The notes: a model not told the origin generated them from the sequence alone. A DNA stretch of 64,000 nucleotides from Candidatus Saccharimonadota bacterium (GCA_017514765.1 JAFWIU010000009.1:1-64000); one strand, 5' to 3'. Shown: positions 7,631-17,088, counted from the first letter of the stretch. Numbers and translations: made by a program.

Positions 7631-8243
7631 TTTCTACGGGCGCGAGTTTAGCGTTAATACTGATATCTTGATTCCCCGTCCAGAAACGGAAATGATGATT
7701 GATACAGCACTAAACCTAGTAGGCAAGGCATATTTGCTTGGAGTACGCCCGAGCAAGGCGAAGCTACCGCATGATTTAACTATAATAGATGTGGGAACAG
7801 GTTCAGGATGTATCGCGGTAACTCTGAAGTTAGAATTACCTGAAGCGCGCGTGGTGGCGTCAGACGTGTCAGAAGAGGCTTTAAAAGTGGCAAGACAGAA
7901 TGCGAAACGATTGGGAGCGGAAATAGAATTCGCGCAAGCAGATTTGTTGGATGGGGTTGAAGTAGTTCCGGATTTAGCAGTAGCGAACCTACCATATGTA
8001 GACGAAAATTGGGAGTGGATAGATAAGAAGGCACTAAATAAGGAACCGAGTTTGGCGCTATATGCAGAAGATGGTGGGCTTGCGATAATAAAGCGATTGA
8101 TTGATCAAGTAGTAGAACGAGGAATAAAGCATTTGATATTGGAAGCAGATCCGTGTCAGCATGAACGAATTGAAAAATATGCTAACAAAAAGGGTCTCAC
8201 TTTACGCGAGACCCGAGGATTTGCACTTTACTTGTCGGAGTAA
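7605..8243 (+). CDS. prmC: Release factor glutamine methyltransferase, short form
   Basis: A 212-residue SAM-dependent methyltransferase that modifies the GGQ glutamine of release factors. The SAM-binding motif [12 protein letters not shown] lies near residue 65. The active-site motif is NLPYV where most family members have NPPY. The chain begins almost at the linker (FYGREFSVN, then IPRPETE), so most of the usual N-terminal helical domain that recognises the release factor is absent. It overlaps prfA at the start, and its 3' end overlaps htrA by 16 bp in convergent orientation. Confidence 0.85.
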   Translation: MNANSQQINFYGREFSVNTDILIPRPETEMMIDTALNLVGKAYLLGVRPSKAKLPHDLTIIDVGTGSGCIAVTLKLELPEARVVASDVSEEALKVARQNAKRLGAEIEFAQADLLDGVEVVPDLAVANLPYVDENWEWIDKKALNKEPSLALYAEDGGLAIIKRLIDQVVERGIKHLILEADPCQHERIEKYANKKGLTLRETRGFALYLSE

Positions 8244-9487
8244 CCTTCCAGAGTAACGTTGACGGCGATTTCCTTCCCTTCGCGGACGACGGTAAGCTGA
8301 ACCGTATCGCCTGGTTTATATTCGCCAATCAGGCTAGCGAGTGAGCCGGCCGCACCAACTTTGACGCCGTTGACAGCGGTGATAATGTCTTTATCTTTCA
8401 GGCCAGCTTTGTCCGCAGGACTACCTTTGACGATGGCGGAATAGCTAGATGGGCTGTAAAGATATTCGCCGGAAGTAACGGGAAGATTGTTTTGCTTAGC
8501 AGACTCAGCAGTGATAGAAGTCGAATAGACACCAAGATAAGTGCGTTTAGCTTTGCCGCTTTCGATAAGTTGATTTAACATACCTTTGACACTAGAGATT
8601 GGAATAGCAAAACCCATATTCTCGGCGCTGGAGCTGGTCGCAGTGTTGATACCGATGACTTCACCGGCAGCATTTACGAGTGGTCCACCGGAATTGCCAG
8701 AATTAATGGCGGCGTCGGTTTGAATCATGTCAGAAAGGGTTTCGGAGTTATAGCCAGAGCCATCTGAAGCTGTAACGGAACGACCTGTACCAGAAACGAT
8801 GCCTGAAGTAACGGAATTCTGGAATTCACCGAGTGCGTTGCCGATAGCAATAACCTGTTGACCAACATTGATAGTTTTGGAATCGCCGAGTGTGGCGGCA
8901 TTGAGGTCGGAGGCGTCTTTGATTTTGAGGAAGGCAACGTCATTTAGCGGATCGGTAGCGACGACTTCGACGTTTTCGTAAGTAGTACCGTCGTCTAGAA
9001 CGACTGTAACCTTGGTAGCACCGTTGATGACGTGTTTATTAGTCAGAATGTATCCATCGCTCGTAACGATAATACCGGTACCGGCGGCGGAACTATCGTA
9101 ATCCTGGCCAAAGAAGTTGGTAACTTTAGTAGACGTAATAATAGAAACGACACTTTTGGAAACCTTGTCGGCGATATCAGCAATAGAACCTTCGGTGAAG
9201 TTGGCAGAATTACCATCTTGACCACTGCTTAGGAAAGTGATGGGTGTGTTAGATTTCTCGAAAGCTACCCAACCTAAGGCCAAACCGCTTGCACCGAAAA
9301 TAAGCGCTACGCTGGAAAGCGCAATGGCGAGTTTACCTTGATTGGTAATTCGAGGCTGAACGTTGGGCTGAGTTGTTGGTGTGACCGCTGGTGATTGAAC
9401 CTCCGCGTCCGGTCTGGATTCCGTAGTAGCTGGTGGGATTATAGTTTTGTTCTCTTCAGAAATTTCACCCTTTAATGATGTTGTCAT
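8228..9487 (-). CDS. htrA: Membrane-anchored HtrA/DegP-type serine protease
   Basis: A 419-residue protease for quality control of exported proteins. After a cytoplasmic Pro/Thr-rich tail comes one membrane helix (about residues 53-76, LAIALSSVALIFGASGLALG). The trypsin-like domain has the triad in LTNKHV (His), LNDVAFLK (Asp) and NSGNSGGPLV (Ser). One PDZ domain occupies about residues 320-415. A strong AAGGAGGT site precedes the ATG. It lies 9 bp downstream of the membrane protein gene at 9497-10279, with which it is probably co-transcribed. Confidence 0.95.
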   Translation of the reverse strand: MTTSLKGEISEENKTIIPPATTESRPDAEVQSPAVTPTTQPNVQPRITNQGKLAIALSSVALIFGASGLALGWVAFEKSNTPITFLSSGQDGNSANFTEGSIADIADKVSKSVVSIITSTKVTNFFGQDYDSSAAGTGIIVTSDGYILTNKHVINGATKVTVVLDDGTTYENVEVVATDPLNDVAFLKIKDASDLNAATLGDSKTINVGQQVIAIGNALGEFQNSVTSGIVSGTGRSVTASDGSGYNSETLSDMIQTDAAINSGNSGGPLVNAAGEVIGINTATSSSAENMGFAIPISSVKGMLNQLIESGKAKRTYLGVYSTSITAESAKQNNLPVTSGEYLYSPSSYSAIVKGSPADKAGLKDKDIITAVNGVKVGAAGSLASLIGEYKPGDTVQLTVVREGKEIAVNVTLEGYSDK

Positions 9488-9496
9488 ATTACCTCC

Positions 9497-10279
9497 TTAG
9501 ATATTAAATATTGGGTTACTAAACCATAAAACGATGATGCCTATCAGGATGACGCCGAATAAAACTGGACCGAGAATATGTTTGAAGCGGAAGTCGTCTT
9601 GATATTTAATCATGCTTTGACGAGCATAGTTGTAGACAAAAGCGAAGATGGTGAGGATAATCGCAAGCTGAGGAATACGTATCCCCGTGCTACCAAAAGT
9701 GTAGATGATGGACCACGAGTGGCAAAGCCAAGCGATTTCGGCAAAAACGAGACCACAGACCAGAGTTGAAAGGGTAAAATTGTGATCATCGGTCTGCGAA
9801 AGCACGTGACGACTGGCCGCATAGCCGACGAGGAAGGCTAGCAAAGTAATGACGATGGGATTAAGGGTGGCGGACATGATGGTCGATGCGGAAATGCCAA
9901 GAAATACGGCAATGAGTGACTGAATGAGAGTGGCGTTCTCGGATGAGAGTGGTTTAATGATGAGTAGCCAGATTGAGTAGACTGCCATCAAGACGAAATT
10001 GACCGGTAGAAAAGATGGCCCAGCGTAGTAAGTGAGTAACACTACGCTAACACCTACGATAATATCGACTAGATTAGACTTGAGATTCAGGAGCAGAAAT
10101 CGACTTCTGACAGCGAAAACACGCCATTTGGAAACTAGTACTAAGATGAGGCCTAGCACTGGGCTATTGGATAATACTGTGATTAAGACCGCACCGATAC
10201 CTAACAGTAAATTGAGGAAAATGTGTACCAGAGTGCTAGCGATGTTGCGTGATTTTCTTGCTAATATGTAGTCTGCCAT
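9497..10279 (-). CDS. Polytopic membrane protein of unknown function
   Basis: A 260-residue, highly hydrophobic protein with about seven predicted membrane helices and a C-terminal helix ending FSNPIFNI. No catalytic motif is visible. An extended -10 (TGCTATAAT) ends 8 nt before the ATG, divergent from lepB. It is the first gene of a two-gene unit with htrA, so a link to envelope stress or protein export is plausible but unproven. Confidence 0.7.
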   Translation of the reverse strand: MADYILARKSRNIASTLVHIFLNLLLGIGAVLITVLSNSPVLGLILVLVSKWRVFAVRSRFLLLNLKSNLVDIIVGVSVVLLTYYAGPSFLPVNFVLMAVYSIWLLIIKPLSSENATLIQSLIAVFLGISASTIMSATLNPIVITLLAFLVGYAASRHVLSQTDDHNFTLSTLVCGLVFAEIAWLCHSWSIIYTFGSTGIRIPQLAIILTIFAFVYNYARQSMIKYQDDFRFKHILGPVLFGVILIGIIVLWFSNPIFNI

Positions 10280-10340
10280 ACTTCTATATTATAGCAAAAA
10301 TTTTAAAGGAATCTTAAAAAACTCTGGTATAATAGATGCT
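10280..10340. promoter_or_regulatory. Divergent leaderless promoters
   Basis: Two extended -10 boxes point outward: one (TGCTATAAT, minus strand) 8 nt before the ATG at 10279, and one (TGGTATAAT, plus strand) 7 nt before the lepB ATG at 10341. Neither has room for a ribosome-binding site after the expected start point. Confidence 0.7.
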
Positions 10341-11018
10341 ATGGAACAAATGGAACCGAAGTTTTTTCAGCGGCATCCGCTACTAAAAGATTTGCTGAGC
10401 TTGGCTGGGTTTATTGTTGCAGTGGTGCTCGGAACGATGTTTTTAAATACGTTTATATACCGATCATATAATGTGGTGGGTGGAAGTATGGAAAATACTT
10501 TGCACGGAGATGACCGGGTGATTGTGAATCGAGCGGCGGTGTCGTGGGCGCATTTTCTGGGTTCGGAATACGTACCGGAACGAGGACAGATTATTGTGTT
10601 TCTGAATGAAGACGAAGAAAAAGTGAAGGAATATAAAGCAGCGGGGGTGGAGCATCCGATGACTTGCACAGTGCCGTCCAATGTGAAGGATCAGTATATT
10701 ATCAAAAGGGTGATTGCCTTCCCAGGTGAACGGGTGACAGTAAAAGATGGAGTAATGACGATTTATAACGAGGAACACCCAGATGGGTTTGTCTACGACG
10801 AACAGTGGCGAACGTCGGAAACGGATGGGCCAAAGGAGCATACTTCGGGTGATGTAGATACGGTGGTGCCAGATGGTGAGCTGTTTGTGTCGGGTGACAA
10901 TCGTGAGGGATCGAATTCGTGGGATTCGAGAAATGGGTTAGGGACGATTCCCTATTGTCGTATCATCGGACCAGTCATATTAAGGCTGTTCCCGCTTGAT
11001 AAAATTAGGACGTTCTAG
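10341..11018 (+). CDS. lepB: Signal peptidase I
   Basis: A 225-residue membrane protease that removes signal peptides from secreted proteins. One N-terminal membrane helix (about residues 15-40) precedes the catalytic serine in VVGGSMENTL and the catalytic lysine in YIIKRVIAFPGE. The C-terminal box SGDNREGSNSWDSR is also conserved. It would process the many surface proteins in this window. Transcription is probably leaderless. The stop codon lies in the arm of the palindromic repeat that follows. Confidence 0.95.
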   Translation: MEQMEPKFFQRHPLLKDLLSLAGFIVAVVLGTMFLNTFIYRSYNVVGGSMENTLHGDDRVIVNRAAVSWAHFLGSEYVPERGQIIVFLNEDEEKVKEYKAAGVEHPMTCTVPSNVKDQYIIKRVIAFPGERVTVKDGVMTIYNEEHPDGFVYDEQWRTSETDGPKEHTSGDVDTVVPDGELFVSGDNREGSNSWDSRNGLGTIPYCRIIGPVILRLFPLDKIRTF

Positions 11019-11217
11019 AATTAAAGTAAACTTGAATTCGTTTGCGATGACTTCACGCCATGTTGTTTTTTACAACATTTCACTCAATCCTCGTCTCGAT
11101 CAAGTTACCAGACTTGCTTGCGCAAATCTGTAACTTTACTCGCCTCGGATGAGGAAAGGTTGTAAAAAATAATTGGGTTCGTCATATGCAAACTCATCTC
11201 AAGTTTACTTTAATTCT
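11017..11217. repeat. Palindromic repeat between lepB and parB
   Basis: This 201-bp element is bounded by 19-bp perfect inverted arms (11017-11035 and 11199-11217). The inner part is about 90% identical to the element at 34981-35173 (shared block from GCGATGACTTCACGCCATGTT to GGGTTCGTCA) and is itself self-complementary, so the whole can fold as one long hairpin. The arms overlap the stop codons of both convergent genes and are unlike the arms of the sister copy. Confidence 0.8.
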
Positions 11218-12052
11218 TTAATTTCTTAATCAATTCATTTAGAACAGCTTCAGACTTGCACTTAAAAGTAAGCGAGTAGCCATTGATGCGGGCGACGACG
11301 TTGTATTTGGTGGAGAGGGCGTCTTCGTCTTTCCTTTGCATGATGGATTTGACGGCGGCAGTGCTGGATTTTGGCTTGGTGGTAGCGAAATAGCGTTCGA
11401 CCTTGCGGGCAGTCCAGCCTTCTTCAACAATCTTCGGGAGTACTTTCTTAATGGTTTTCTCGTCGCGAGAAACCAGTGGACGCATCACTCCTTCAGTGAG
11501 TTTCTCCTTAACCATGATTTGCTTGGCTTCTTCGGGGAGAGTGAGGAGTCTGAGAGTATTGCTAATAGTCTGTTCTGATTTGCCGACTTTAGCACCAATT
11601 TCTTCGGCGGTGAGATTGAATTGAGATTGCAACTTGGCGTAGGCGGTGGCAAGCTCGATGGCATTGAGGTCTTCCCTTTGGGCGTTTTCAATGATGGAGA
11701 GTTCGAGACGATTCTGAGAATCCAGAGTGCGGACGATGGCGGGTATTTTATCAAGACCGGCTAGTCTCGCGGCGCGCCAACGACGTTCACCAGCAACGAT
11801 TTTGTATTTGCCATCCTCCTTGGTGACGACGATGGGTTGCAAAACGCCGTGTTCCTTGATGGAGGTGGCGAGTGCCTCGATAGCTTCTTCGTTAAATTCA
11901 CGGCGAGGTTGTTCTTCATCACGAATGATATCGGTGAGTTTGAGTTGTTTTAATTCACTGGAGCTTTTGTCTTCGCTGGCAGTTAAATCGAATTCTTCGT
12001 CGACTAAATCTGTTGGAATGAGACTTTCAAAGCCGCGACCTAATCCTTTCAT
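11210..12052 (-). CDS. parB: Chromosome partitioning protein ParB
   Basis: A 280-residue ParB/Spo0J-type protein. The N-terminal CTP-binding/nuclease-like domain contains GERRWRAARLAG (about residues 88-99) after IVTKEDGKYKIVA. A helix-turn-helix region (TAEEIGAKVGKSEQTISN) for parS binding and a C-terminal dimer domain follow. The start overlaps the parA stop by 4 bp (ATGA-type coupling). Together with ParA it segregates the replication origin region. I saw no obvious parS palindrome in the window. Confidence 0.95.
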   Translation of the reverse strand: MKGLGRGFESLIPTDLVDEEFDLTASEDKSSSELKQLKLTDIIRDEEQPRREFNEEAIEALATSIKEHGVLQPIVVTKEDGKYKIVAGERRWRAARLAGLDKIPAIVRTLDSQNRLELSIIENAQREDLNAIELATAYAKLQSQFNLTAEEIGAKVGKSEQTISNTLRLLTLPEEAKQIMVKEKLTEGVMRPLVSRDEKTIKKVLPKIVEEGWTARKVERYFATTKPKSSTAAVKSIMQRKDEDALSTKYNVVARINGYSLTFKCKSEAVLNELIKKLKN

Positions 12053-12822
12053 TTGGTTCTCTCCTCTACTTCCTTAGTAAATGCTTTGTAGGCTTTGGCG
12101 CCTTTGCTGAACTTATCATAAGCACCGACTGGTACGCCATGGCTGGGCGCTTCGGCAACACGCACGTTTCTAGGGATAGTTGTCTTGAAGGCTAGTTGCT
12201 TGAAATATTTCTTGATTTCGTTATAGACTTGAGCGGAAAGACTGGTGCGCTTATCATACATGGTAGCGAGGACACCGAGAAGCTTGAGGCTGGGGTTGGC
12301 CTGCTTCATAACGAGCTTCATGGATTCAAGCAGTTGAGCGACACCTTCTAGCGCATAAAACTCGGTCTGGACAGGCAAGAGGACGTAGTGCGATGCAATC
12401 ATACCATTAACAGTAAGAAGACTGAGCGAAGGCGGTAGGTCGATAATAATATAGTCATAGTGATCGGCGACAGTGCGGACGGCGTCGCGGAGACGCGTGA
12501 ATCTCTTCTGTTCAGTGGTAATTTCAACTTCAGCGTTAGCGAGTTCGGGAGTGGTGGGGGCAAGGTCAAAACGTTTGTACTTGGTGGATGTAATCACTGC
12601 TGGGAGTTCAGCATTGCCAAGTAGGACGTCGGTCATAGTGGCTTTCAGGTTGCCTTTAGCTTTGTCGATACCGAGACCGGAGGTAGCGTTGCCCTGAGGG
12701 TCGAAATCAATCAGTAAAGTCTTGAATTTATCTTTAGCGAGATAATAACACAGATTGACCGCCGTAGTGGTCTTCCCTACGCCGCCTTTCTGATTCGTAA
12801 CACAAATTACCTTCGCACTCAT
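12049..12822 (-). CDS. parA: Chromosome partitioning ATPase ParA/Soj
   Basis: A 257-residue deviant Walker-type ATPase: KGGVGKTTTAVNL near residue 11, DFDPQGNATSGL near residue 40 and DLPPSLSLL near residue 127. It binds DNA non-specifically and moves ParB-parS complexes. An extended -10 (TGCTATAAT) lies 10 nt before the ATG. It is coupled to parB downstream. Confidence 0.96.
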   Translation of the reverse strand: MSAKVICVTNQKGGVGKTTTAVNLCYYLAKDKFKTLLIDFDPQGNATSGLGIDKAKGNLKATMTDVLLGNAELPAVITSTKYKRFDLAPTTPELANAEVEITTEQKRFTRLRDAVRTVADHYDYIIIDLPPSLSLLTVNGMIASHYVLLPVQTEFYALEGVAQLLESMKLVMKQANPSLKLLGVLATMYDKRTSLSAQVYNEIKKYFKQLAFKTTIPRNVRVAEAPSHGVPVGAYDKFSKGAKAYKAFTKEVEERTK

Positions 12823-12850
12823 AATACTTAAGATTATAGCACAAAAGCCA

Positions 12851-12906
12851 ATAAAACAAAATAACTTAGTTTCGCTCGCGGTTGAAACTAAGTTATTTTG
12901 TTTTAT
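12851..12906 (-). terminator. 23-bp perfect palindrome at the rplU stop
   Basis: Two perfectly complementary 23-base arms (12851-12873 and 12884-12906) enclose a 10-base loop. One arm includes the rplU stop codon. It probably terminates rplU. The arm and loop sequence (AACTTAGTTTCGCTCG) recurs in the palindromic elements near 17591 and 33387, so this may be the core-less form of that repeat. Confidence 0.75.
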
Positions 12907-13211
12907 CCGATTTTCGTGATTTCGATTTCGGTGTATTTCTGGCGGTGGCCAGTTTCCTTGTGGACGCGCTTCTTCGCTTTGTAGCGAATGATGCGGAGTT
13001 TGTCACCCTTAACTTCGGGCGTCTTGACTTTGGCTGAAACTTTTACGCCCTTTACCGTAGGTGTGCCAACAGTGGTTTTGTCACCGTCGATTACGAGTAA
13101 AGCGTCAAGTTCGAGCTCTTTGGTGCCTGCCGGGAGGAGGTCCACCCGTAGGGTCTCTTTTTCGGCGACGAGATACTGTTTCCCGCCGACGAGAATGACT
13201 GCTTTTTTCAT
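12903..13211 (-). CDS. rplU: 50S ribosomal protein L21
   Basis: A 102-residue ribosomal protein with the L21 pattern: VGGKQYLVAEKETLRVDLLP at the N-terminus and a basic C-terminal section (RIIRYKAKKRVHKETGHRQ). It binds 23S rRNA. The usual downstream partner rpmA (L27) is absent here; a hairpin and parA follow. A -10 (TGGTATAAT) about 25 nt upstream and an AAAGGA site indicate a normal leader. Confidence 0.95.
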   Translation of the reverse strand: MKKAVILVGGKQYLVAEKETLRVDLLPAGTKELELDALLVIDGDKTTVGTPTVKGVKVSAKVKTPEVKGDKLRIIRYKAKKRVHKETGHRQKYTEIEITKIG

Positions 13212-13236
13212 ATTGTTCCTTTATTAACTCTTGTTA

Positions 13237-14664
13237 TTATACCATATCATTTGGTTTTTGGGAAGAGTCTACGTCTTTTGAGCCGTCTATCGAGGTAGTT
13301 TCTTCAGTTGCCGATGCATCTTTGCCAGAAGCTTTGTCCTCAACGGTCTTCAAAGTACGTCTACTGCGATAGAGGTAGTAACCGCCGCCACCGATGCCCG
13401 CAATAATGACAATCGCTAGAACGATTTCGAGTGGTCCGGTGTTCGGAAGCTCTTGGCAGCCTTCCATTTCGGGGTTAGTTTTACAATTCTTTTCTTGACA
13501 GCCTGGAATATTAGGGTTATCTTTACACTCTTCTGGTGTAGGATTAGGTTCGGGTTCCTCGCAAGCTACTAGGACAGTGGCATTATCAGATTGTTGCTCG
13601 GTGGAGTTATATGATGCTGTAATGGTGTTATTGAGTGATTTGTTGCAGATTGACTGATCCCAGCTGATTTGAGCTTGGTAGATGATTTGGACTAAGGCAC
13701 CCGCAGCAGCATTACCAGTATTGTATCCACTGAGGTCGATAATGTCATCAATAGTTTTGCCATCCACGTTATCTACGTCAAAGACTTTGGTGCTGCCGGA
13801 ACGTAAGGTGAGACTTTCGTCGTGGGTATCCTTGAAAATGACATTGGTGAGATCGGTGTTACCGGTGTTATTGAACTGAACTTTGTAGGTGACATAATCG
13901 CCTGGCTTGGCGGTCACTTCGGCTGCCCAGTTTTCACCATCTAATGAAACGAATTTTTCTAGAGAGGTGTCAGTTTTCTCAGCAACTAGAGTATAGGTGA
14001 TGTAGCCAGAGTACTCGGCGCAGCCTGGTAGAGTGCCAGTAAGCTTATTAAACCCAATGGGCGTACCTTCTTCAGTGAAAAGCGTAGTGGGCAAAATGGA
14101 ATTATTGGCAGCACCGGCATTATGAATAGTAGCAGTACCGGTTTTGTACCTTAACACTGTGTTATCGGATTGAGTAGTGAGATATGCTTCGTCCCAGACT
14201 TTGCCGGTTTGGGCGGTTTTGGGGTTTTCTGGAGTAACGTAACTCCAAGAAATAATACCGCTAACCATACCACGCTCGTTGGTTTTGAGGATAGTGGGGT
14301 AGGCTGATGCTATTCTAGTATTGGTAGCTACACCTAGACCAGAGGCGTTGGTATTTGAGCCAGCATTGTTATGATAATAAATATATACTTCGTATTCTTT
14401 ACCGGGTACTACTTCTATTTCATCTTTATAGGTATCGTCCGTACCAAGCTCTCGGACCCTGACGAAATTGCGCTCATCCCCTACTGCTACGTTGTCAGTA
14501 ATGGAGTTGAAAGTCGCGTAGCTGGCTGGATGCTCATTAGTGTAAGTGGTGCGCTCAGGCCCCCAAGCGTGAACCGGGACCAATATGCCGAGAGTGGCAA
14601 TGAGACCGCCGATTACGAATAATGATTTCGCCACCCTTATTTTGTTGTGAAAATAGTGAATCAT
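13237..14664 (-). CDS. LPXTG-type surface protein with DUF11-like domain
   Basis: A 475-residue secreted protein. An N-terminal signal segment (SLFVIGGLIATLGILVP) is followed by about 230 residues of unknown fold, then a DUF11-like repeat (KPGDYVTYKVQFNNTGNTDL, about residues 245-345). A Pro/Glu/Asn/Cys-rich linker leads to LPNTG at about residue 405, a hydrophobic helix and RSRR, the layout of a sortase sorting signal. Unusually, about 45 further cytoplasmic residues follow. The start has an AAAGGAAT site. Last gene of a probable operon with 14684-16970. Confidence 0.75.
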   Translation of the reverse strand: MIHYFHNKIRVAKSLFVIGGLIATLGILVPVHAWGPERTTYTNEHPASYATFNSITDNVAVGDERNFVRVRELGTDDTYKDEIEVVPGKEYEVYIYYHNNAGSNTNASGLGVATNTRIASAYPTILKTNERGMVSGIISWSYVTPENPKTAQTGKVWDEAYLTTQSDNTVLRYKTGTATIHNAGAANNSILPTTLFTEEGTPIGFNKLTGTLPGCAEYSGYITYTLVAEKTDTSLEKFVSLDGENWAAEVTAKPGDYVTYKVQFNNTGNTDLTNVIFKDTHDESLTLRSGSTKVFDVDNVDGKTIDDIIDLSGYNTGNAAAGALVQIIYQAQISWDQSICNKSLNNTITASYNSTEQQSDNATVLVACEEPEPNPTPEECKDNPNIPGCQEKNCKTNPEMEGCQELPNTGPLEIVLAIVIIAGIGGGGYYLYRSRRTLKTVEDKASGKDASATEETTSIDGSKDVDSSQKPNDMV

Positions 14665-14683
14665 TTTATTCCTTTCTTGTTAA

Positions 14684-16633
14684 TTAAAAATCACCATTTG
14701 CAAGTGCGGCGCTCCGATCCGTATCGGTCGCTCCTTGATTCGATGTGGCTTCGGCAGAATTAGCCTCAGCTTGATTGTTGGCTCTGGTTTGGGTTTGTTC
14801 CCTACTTTCTCGCTCGGCTGCGTTTTGCCGTTCCTGTTCAGCCTTTTCTTCTTGAACTTTTGCAGCTTCCGAGACAGCCTTATCGGCGGCTTCGTTGGCC
14901 AATCTTTTGGCTTCTGCTTCGCCAGCTTCACGTTGTTGACGTTCGCTTTCAGACATTTGGTTGAGTTCGTTTTGCCTGTTGGCCTCCTGAGTTTGACGAC
15001 GATTCTCTGCCTCGGTGGTAGCTTGAGCTTCTTTGGTGGCCTGTTCATTAGCAACACGCTCCGCTTCGGTGGCTTTATTGGCATCATCGGCTTGTTGCTG
15101 ACGAATTGCTTCAAAGTTGGCTTGATCCTGTTCAAGAGTAGTGCTCGGTGTAACATTTTCGTCTAGTTCGAGCGGGGTAACATTTGGCCCGGCGTTTTCC
15201 CTTTCGGCTTCCGGGTTTTTAGGTGCCGGTGTAACGGTTGGATTTTCGGGTGTGGGGGTAGGAGTAGGTTGGTCAGGGGTGGGGGTAGGTGTGGGCTGGT
15301 CTGGAGTTGGGGTAGGTTGATCGGGAGTTGGGGTAGGTTGATCGGGAGTTGGGGTGGAGGGCACTAAGTCAGGAATTGAAACTAACCCAGCGTACAGGTA
15401 GGCTTTCTCGCCAACTTTATTGACCACTTGCTCACAACCTTCTATAGTGCCGTCCTCGTTGTGAATGATTTTGACTGTCATTGAACCAATTTCGTTGCCA
15501 TCTTGGTCTGTCCAATAGAATTGCGTTACCTCAAGGTTGTTCTCGTTGGTAGTACACTCAACGAGCTCCATATTATCATGTGTGACCCCGGAAGCTCCGT
15601 CTCTTAGACGCATGTAAGCATTGCTGTATTGACCATCTAGCTTGGTTCTGCGAGTGAAAGCATTGTCGATGGTTTCGTCAAATTGGTTGCGAATATTATC
15701 GTATTCTTCATCACTGAGACTTTCTAGTTTTTGCTCTGTTTCTATAATACTAAGACCTTTAAAACCTTCGGGTTGCAATTGTTCCGGAAGATTAGCTAGA
15801 TAGTCTGCAAAGCTTTCGACTTGATTGTGAGCTGTGTATTTTATCATTTCACATTCATCATTATCGCAAACCTCTGCTACTTCGCTAGCCGAAGCAAAGG
15901 CATATTCGCTAGATTTGGTGCCCGAAAGCCACATGCCTTTCTTGTCGTAAGCATCTTGGATGCCCTTCTGAGATTCTTGATTCTCAAAGTTGGATGAATA
16001 GAAATCGCTTGGGTCTTTTATTTCCTTGTCTTGACTGATTGGGGTTGATTCAGGTTGGGTGGTTTTGGATTTATTCTTGATACCGCCCGCAATCATGATA
16101 GCTGTGAGGCCGCCGATAAGGGCAGTAGCGAGAAACTTCTTAATACCATTGTTTTTCTTGGATGCATTTGCAACCGATTCTACTTGCTCAGGTGTAGCTG
16201 GAGCATCATCTAGCAAATCGGGTTCTTCTGACGCAACGGGAGTGAGTTCAGGGGAGTCGGCTTCTTCTGATGTAGTGGTGGTGGAGCTTGATGTGTCGGA
16301 TGATGATTCTGGCGCAGCGGAGGTTGCGGACGAGTGGTCAATAGATAAGGTTGTATCGCCCGGATTGGATGAATCCACCTCTTTTGCGTCGTCTTTCTGA
16401 TCGGTTGGTGGTACTGAAGGCTCTTTCTGACGGCCAGATAGGATGGCGTCTATTTGTGTATTCTCTTCTACAAGTCTTTCGTTTTCTGCTACGAGCTGAG
16501 CGCGTCGTTCAAGGAGTGCTTTTATTCGCGCTTCACGCTCTGCTTCGACCGTCATCTTGCCACGTTGCTGTTCGGCTTTACGATTATTGCCGGTTGATTC
16601 ACTGTGATTATTGATAAATTCCATATCAGGCAT
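14684..16633 (-). CDS. Type II membrane protein with PTPDQ repeats and coiled coil
   Basis: A 649-residue protein. Residues 20-75 form a Glu/Arg/Leu coiled coil, followed by a Ser/Thr/Asp/Glu-rich stretch and one membrane helix (about 168-186, FLATALIGGLTAIMIAGGI). The outer part has an unrecognised domain of about 230 residues, a PTPDQPTP repeat region of about 50 residues, and a Gln/Glu/Ala/Arg-rich coiled coil of about 150 residues. No anchor is present at the C-terminus. It may be a stalk or contact filament. A good ribosome-binding site (AAAGGAG) lies within the end of the upstream gene, which it overlaps by 8 bp. Confidence 0.65.
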   Translation of the reverse strand: MPDMEFINNHSESTGNNRKAEQQRGKMTVEAEREARIKALLERRAQLVAENERLVEENTQIDAILSGRQKEPSVPPTDQKDDAKEVDSSNPGDTTLSIDHSSATSAAPESSSDTSSSTTTTSEEADSPELTPVASEEPDLLDDAPATPEQVESVANASKKNNGIKKFLATALIGGLTAIMIAGGIKNKSKTTQPESTPISQDKEIKDPSDFYSSNFENQESQKGIQDAYDKKGMWLSGTKSSEYAFASASEVAEVCDNDECEMIKYTAHNQVESFADYLANLPEQLQPEGFKGLSIIETEQKLESLSDEEYDNIRNQFDETIDNAFTRRTKLDGQYSNAYMRLRDGASGVTHDNMELVECTTNENNLEVTQFYWTDQDGNEIGSMTVKIIHNEDGTIEGCEQVVNKVGEKAYLYAGLVSIPDLVPSTPTPDQPTPTPDQPTPTPDQPTPTPTPDQPTPTPTPENPTVTPAPKNPEAERENAGPNVTPLELDENVTPSTTLEQDQANFEAIRQQQADDANKATEAERVANEQATKEAQATTEAENRRQTQEANRQNELNQMSESERQQREAGEAEAKRLANEAADKAVSEAAKVQEEKAEQERQNAAERESREQTQTRANNQAEANSAEATSNQGATDTDRSAALANGDF

Positions 16634-16970
16634 TTTGAGCTCCTTTCAGATAATTCGTACTAAAGGTATTTGCTGCATCGGTAATGATTTGCTCAACATT
16701 AATACCGTGTTCTGAAAAGAAATTACGGAAAACATCTGGGTTTTCAGATTCTTGGTCAAGTAGTTGGTTGAGGTTGGTGATTTGTTCTTCGCTTAAACTG
16801 CCAAATAGCTCATTAGTAATATGGTTATCTAGTGCGCGGATTTGTTCTTCCCTGAAACTATTGAGTTCGTTGGCGTCCTCGATGGGCAATGGACGTTTTT
16901 TGATGAGTTCGTCGACAAACTTGCCCAGAGTTTCTCGATCGAAGAGATAATCTTCCATGGTTTGTTCCAT
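16626..16970 (-). CDS. Small acidic helical protein (DUF5663-like)
   Basis: The start at 16970 gives 114 residues (MEQTMEDYLFDRETLG); an upstream in-frame start lacks support, while AGAAAGG lies about 13 nt before this one. The sequence is acidic and helical, with the pattern LSEEQITNLNQLLDQ seen in small CPR proteins sometimes labelled DUF5663. No enzyme motif is visible. It is the first gene of a unit with the two surface proteins downstream, with overlapping stop and start, so it may act in the cytoplasm in their assembly. Confidence 0.55.
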   Translation of the reverse strand: MEQTMEDYLFDRETLGKFVDELIKKRPLPIEDANELNSFREEQIRALDNHITNELFGSLSEEQITNLNQLLDQESENPDVFRNFFSEHGINVEQIITDAANTFSTNYLKGAQNA

Positions 16971-17060
16971 TTTAATTGATGTTAACCTTTCTGTTTTTAG
17001 TTTAGCATAACCTAAATCATGGGTCAACTGTCTGTATGTTGTTTTGCGAAATTGGTAACA

Positions 17061-17088
17061 AAAAACCGAACGCGGTGTTCGGTTTTTT
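17061..17088 (-). terminator. Bidirectional intrinsic terminator
   Basis: A stem AAAAAACCGAAC/GTTCGGTTTTTT with a 5-nt loop is U-rich on both sides. It separates the 70-residue gene at 17229-17441 from the surface-protein unit. Confidence 0.75.

Noticed and set aside
12049-12822. parS site or replication origin next to parAB
   Set aside because: No GTTTCAC-type palindrome or DnaA-box cluster was recognised; parAB alone does not locate the origin.
15230-15360. Short tandem repeats as a possible CRISPR or satellite
   Set aside because: They encode PTPDQ repeats in frame within the protein at 14684-16633, with no spacers.
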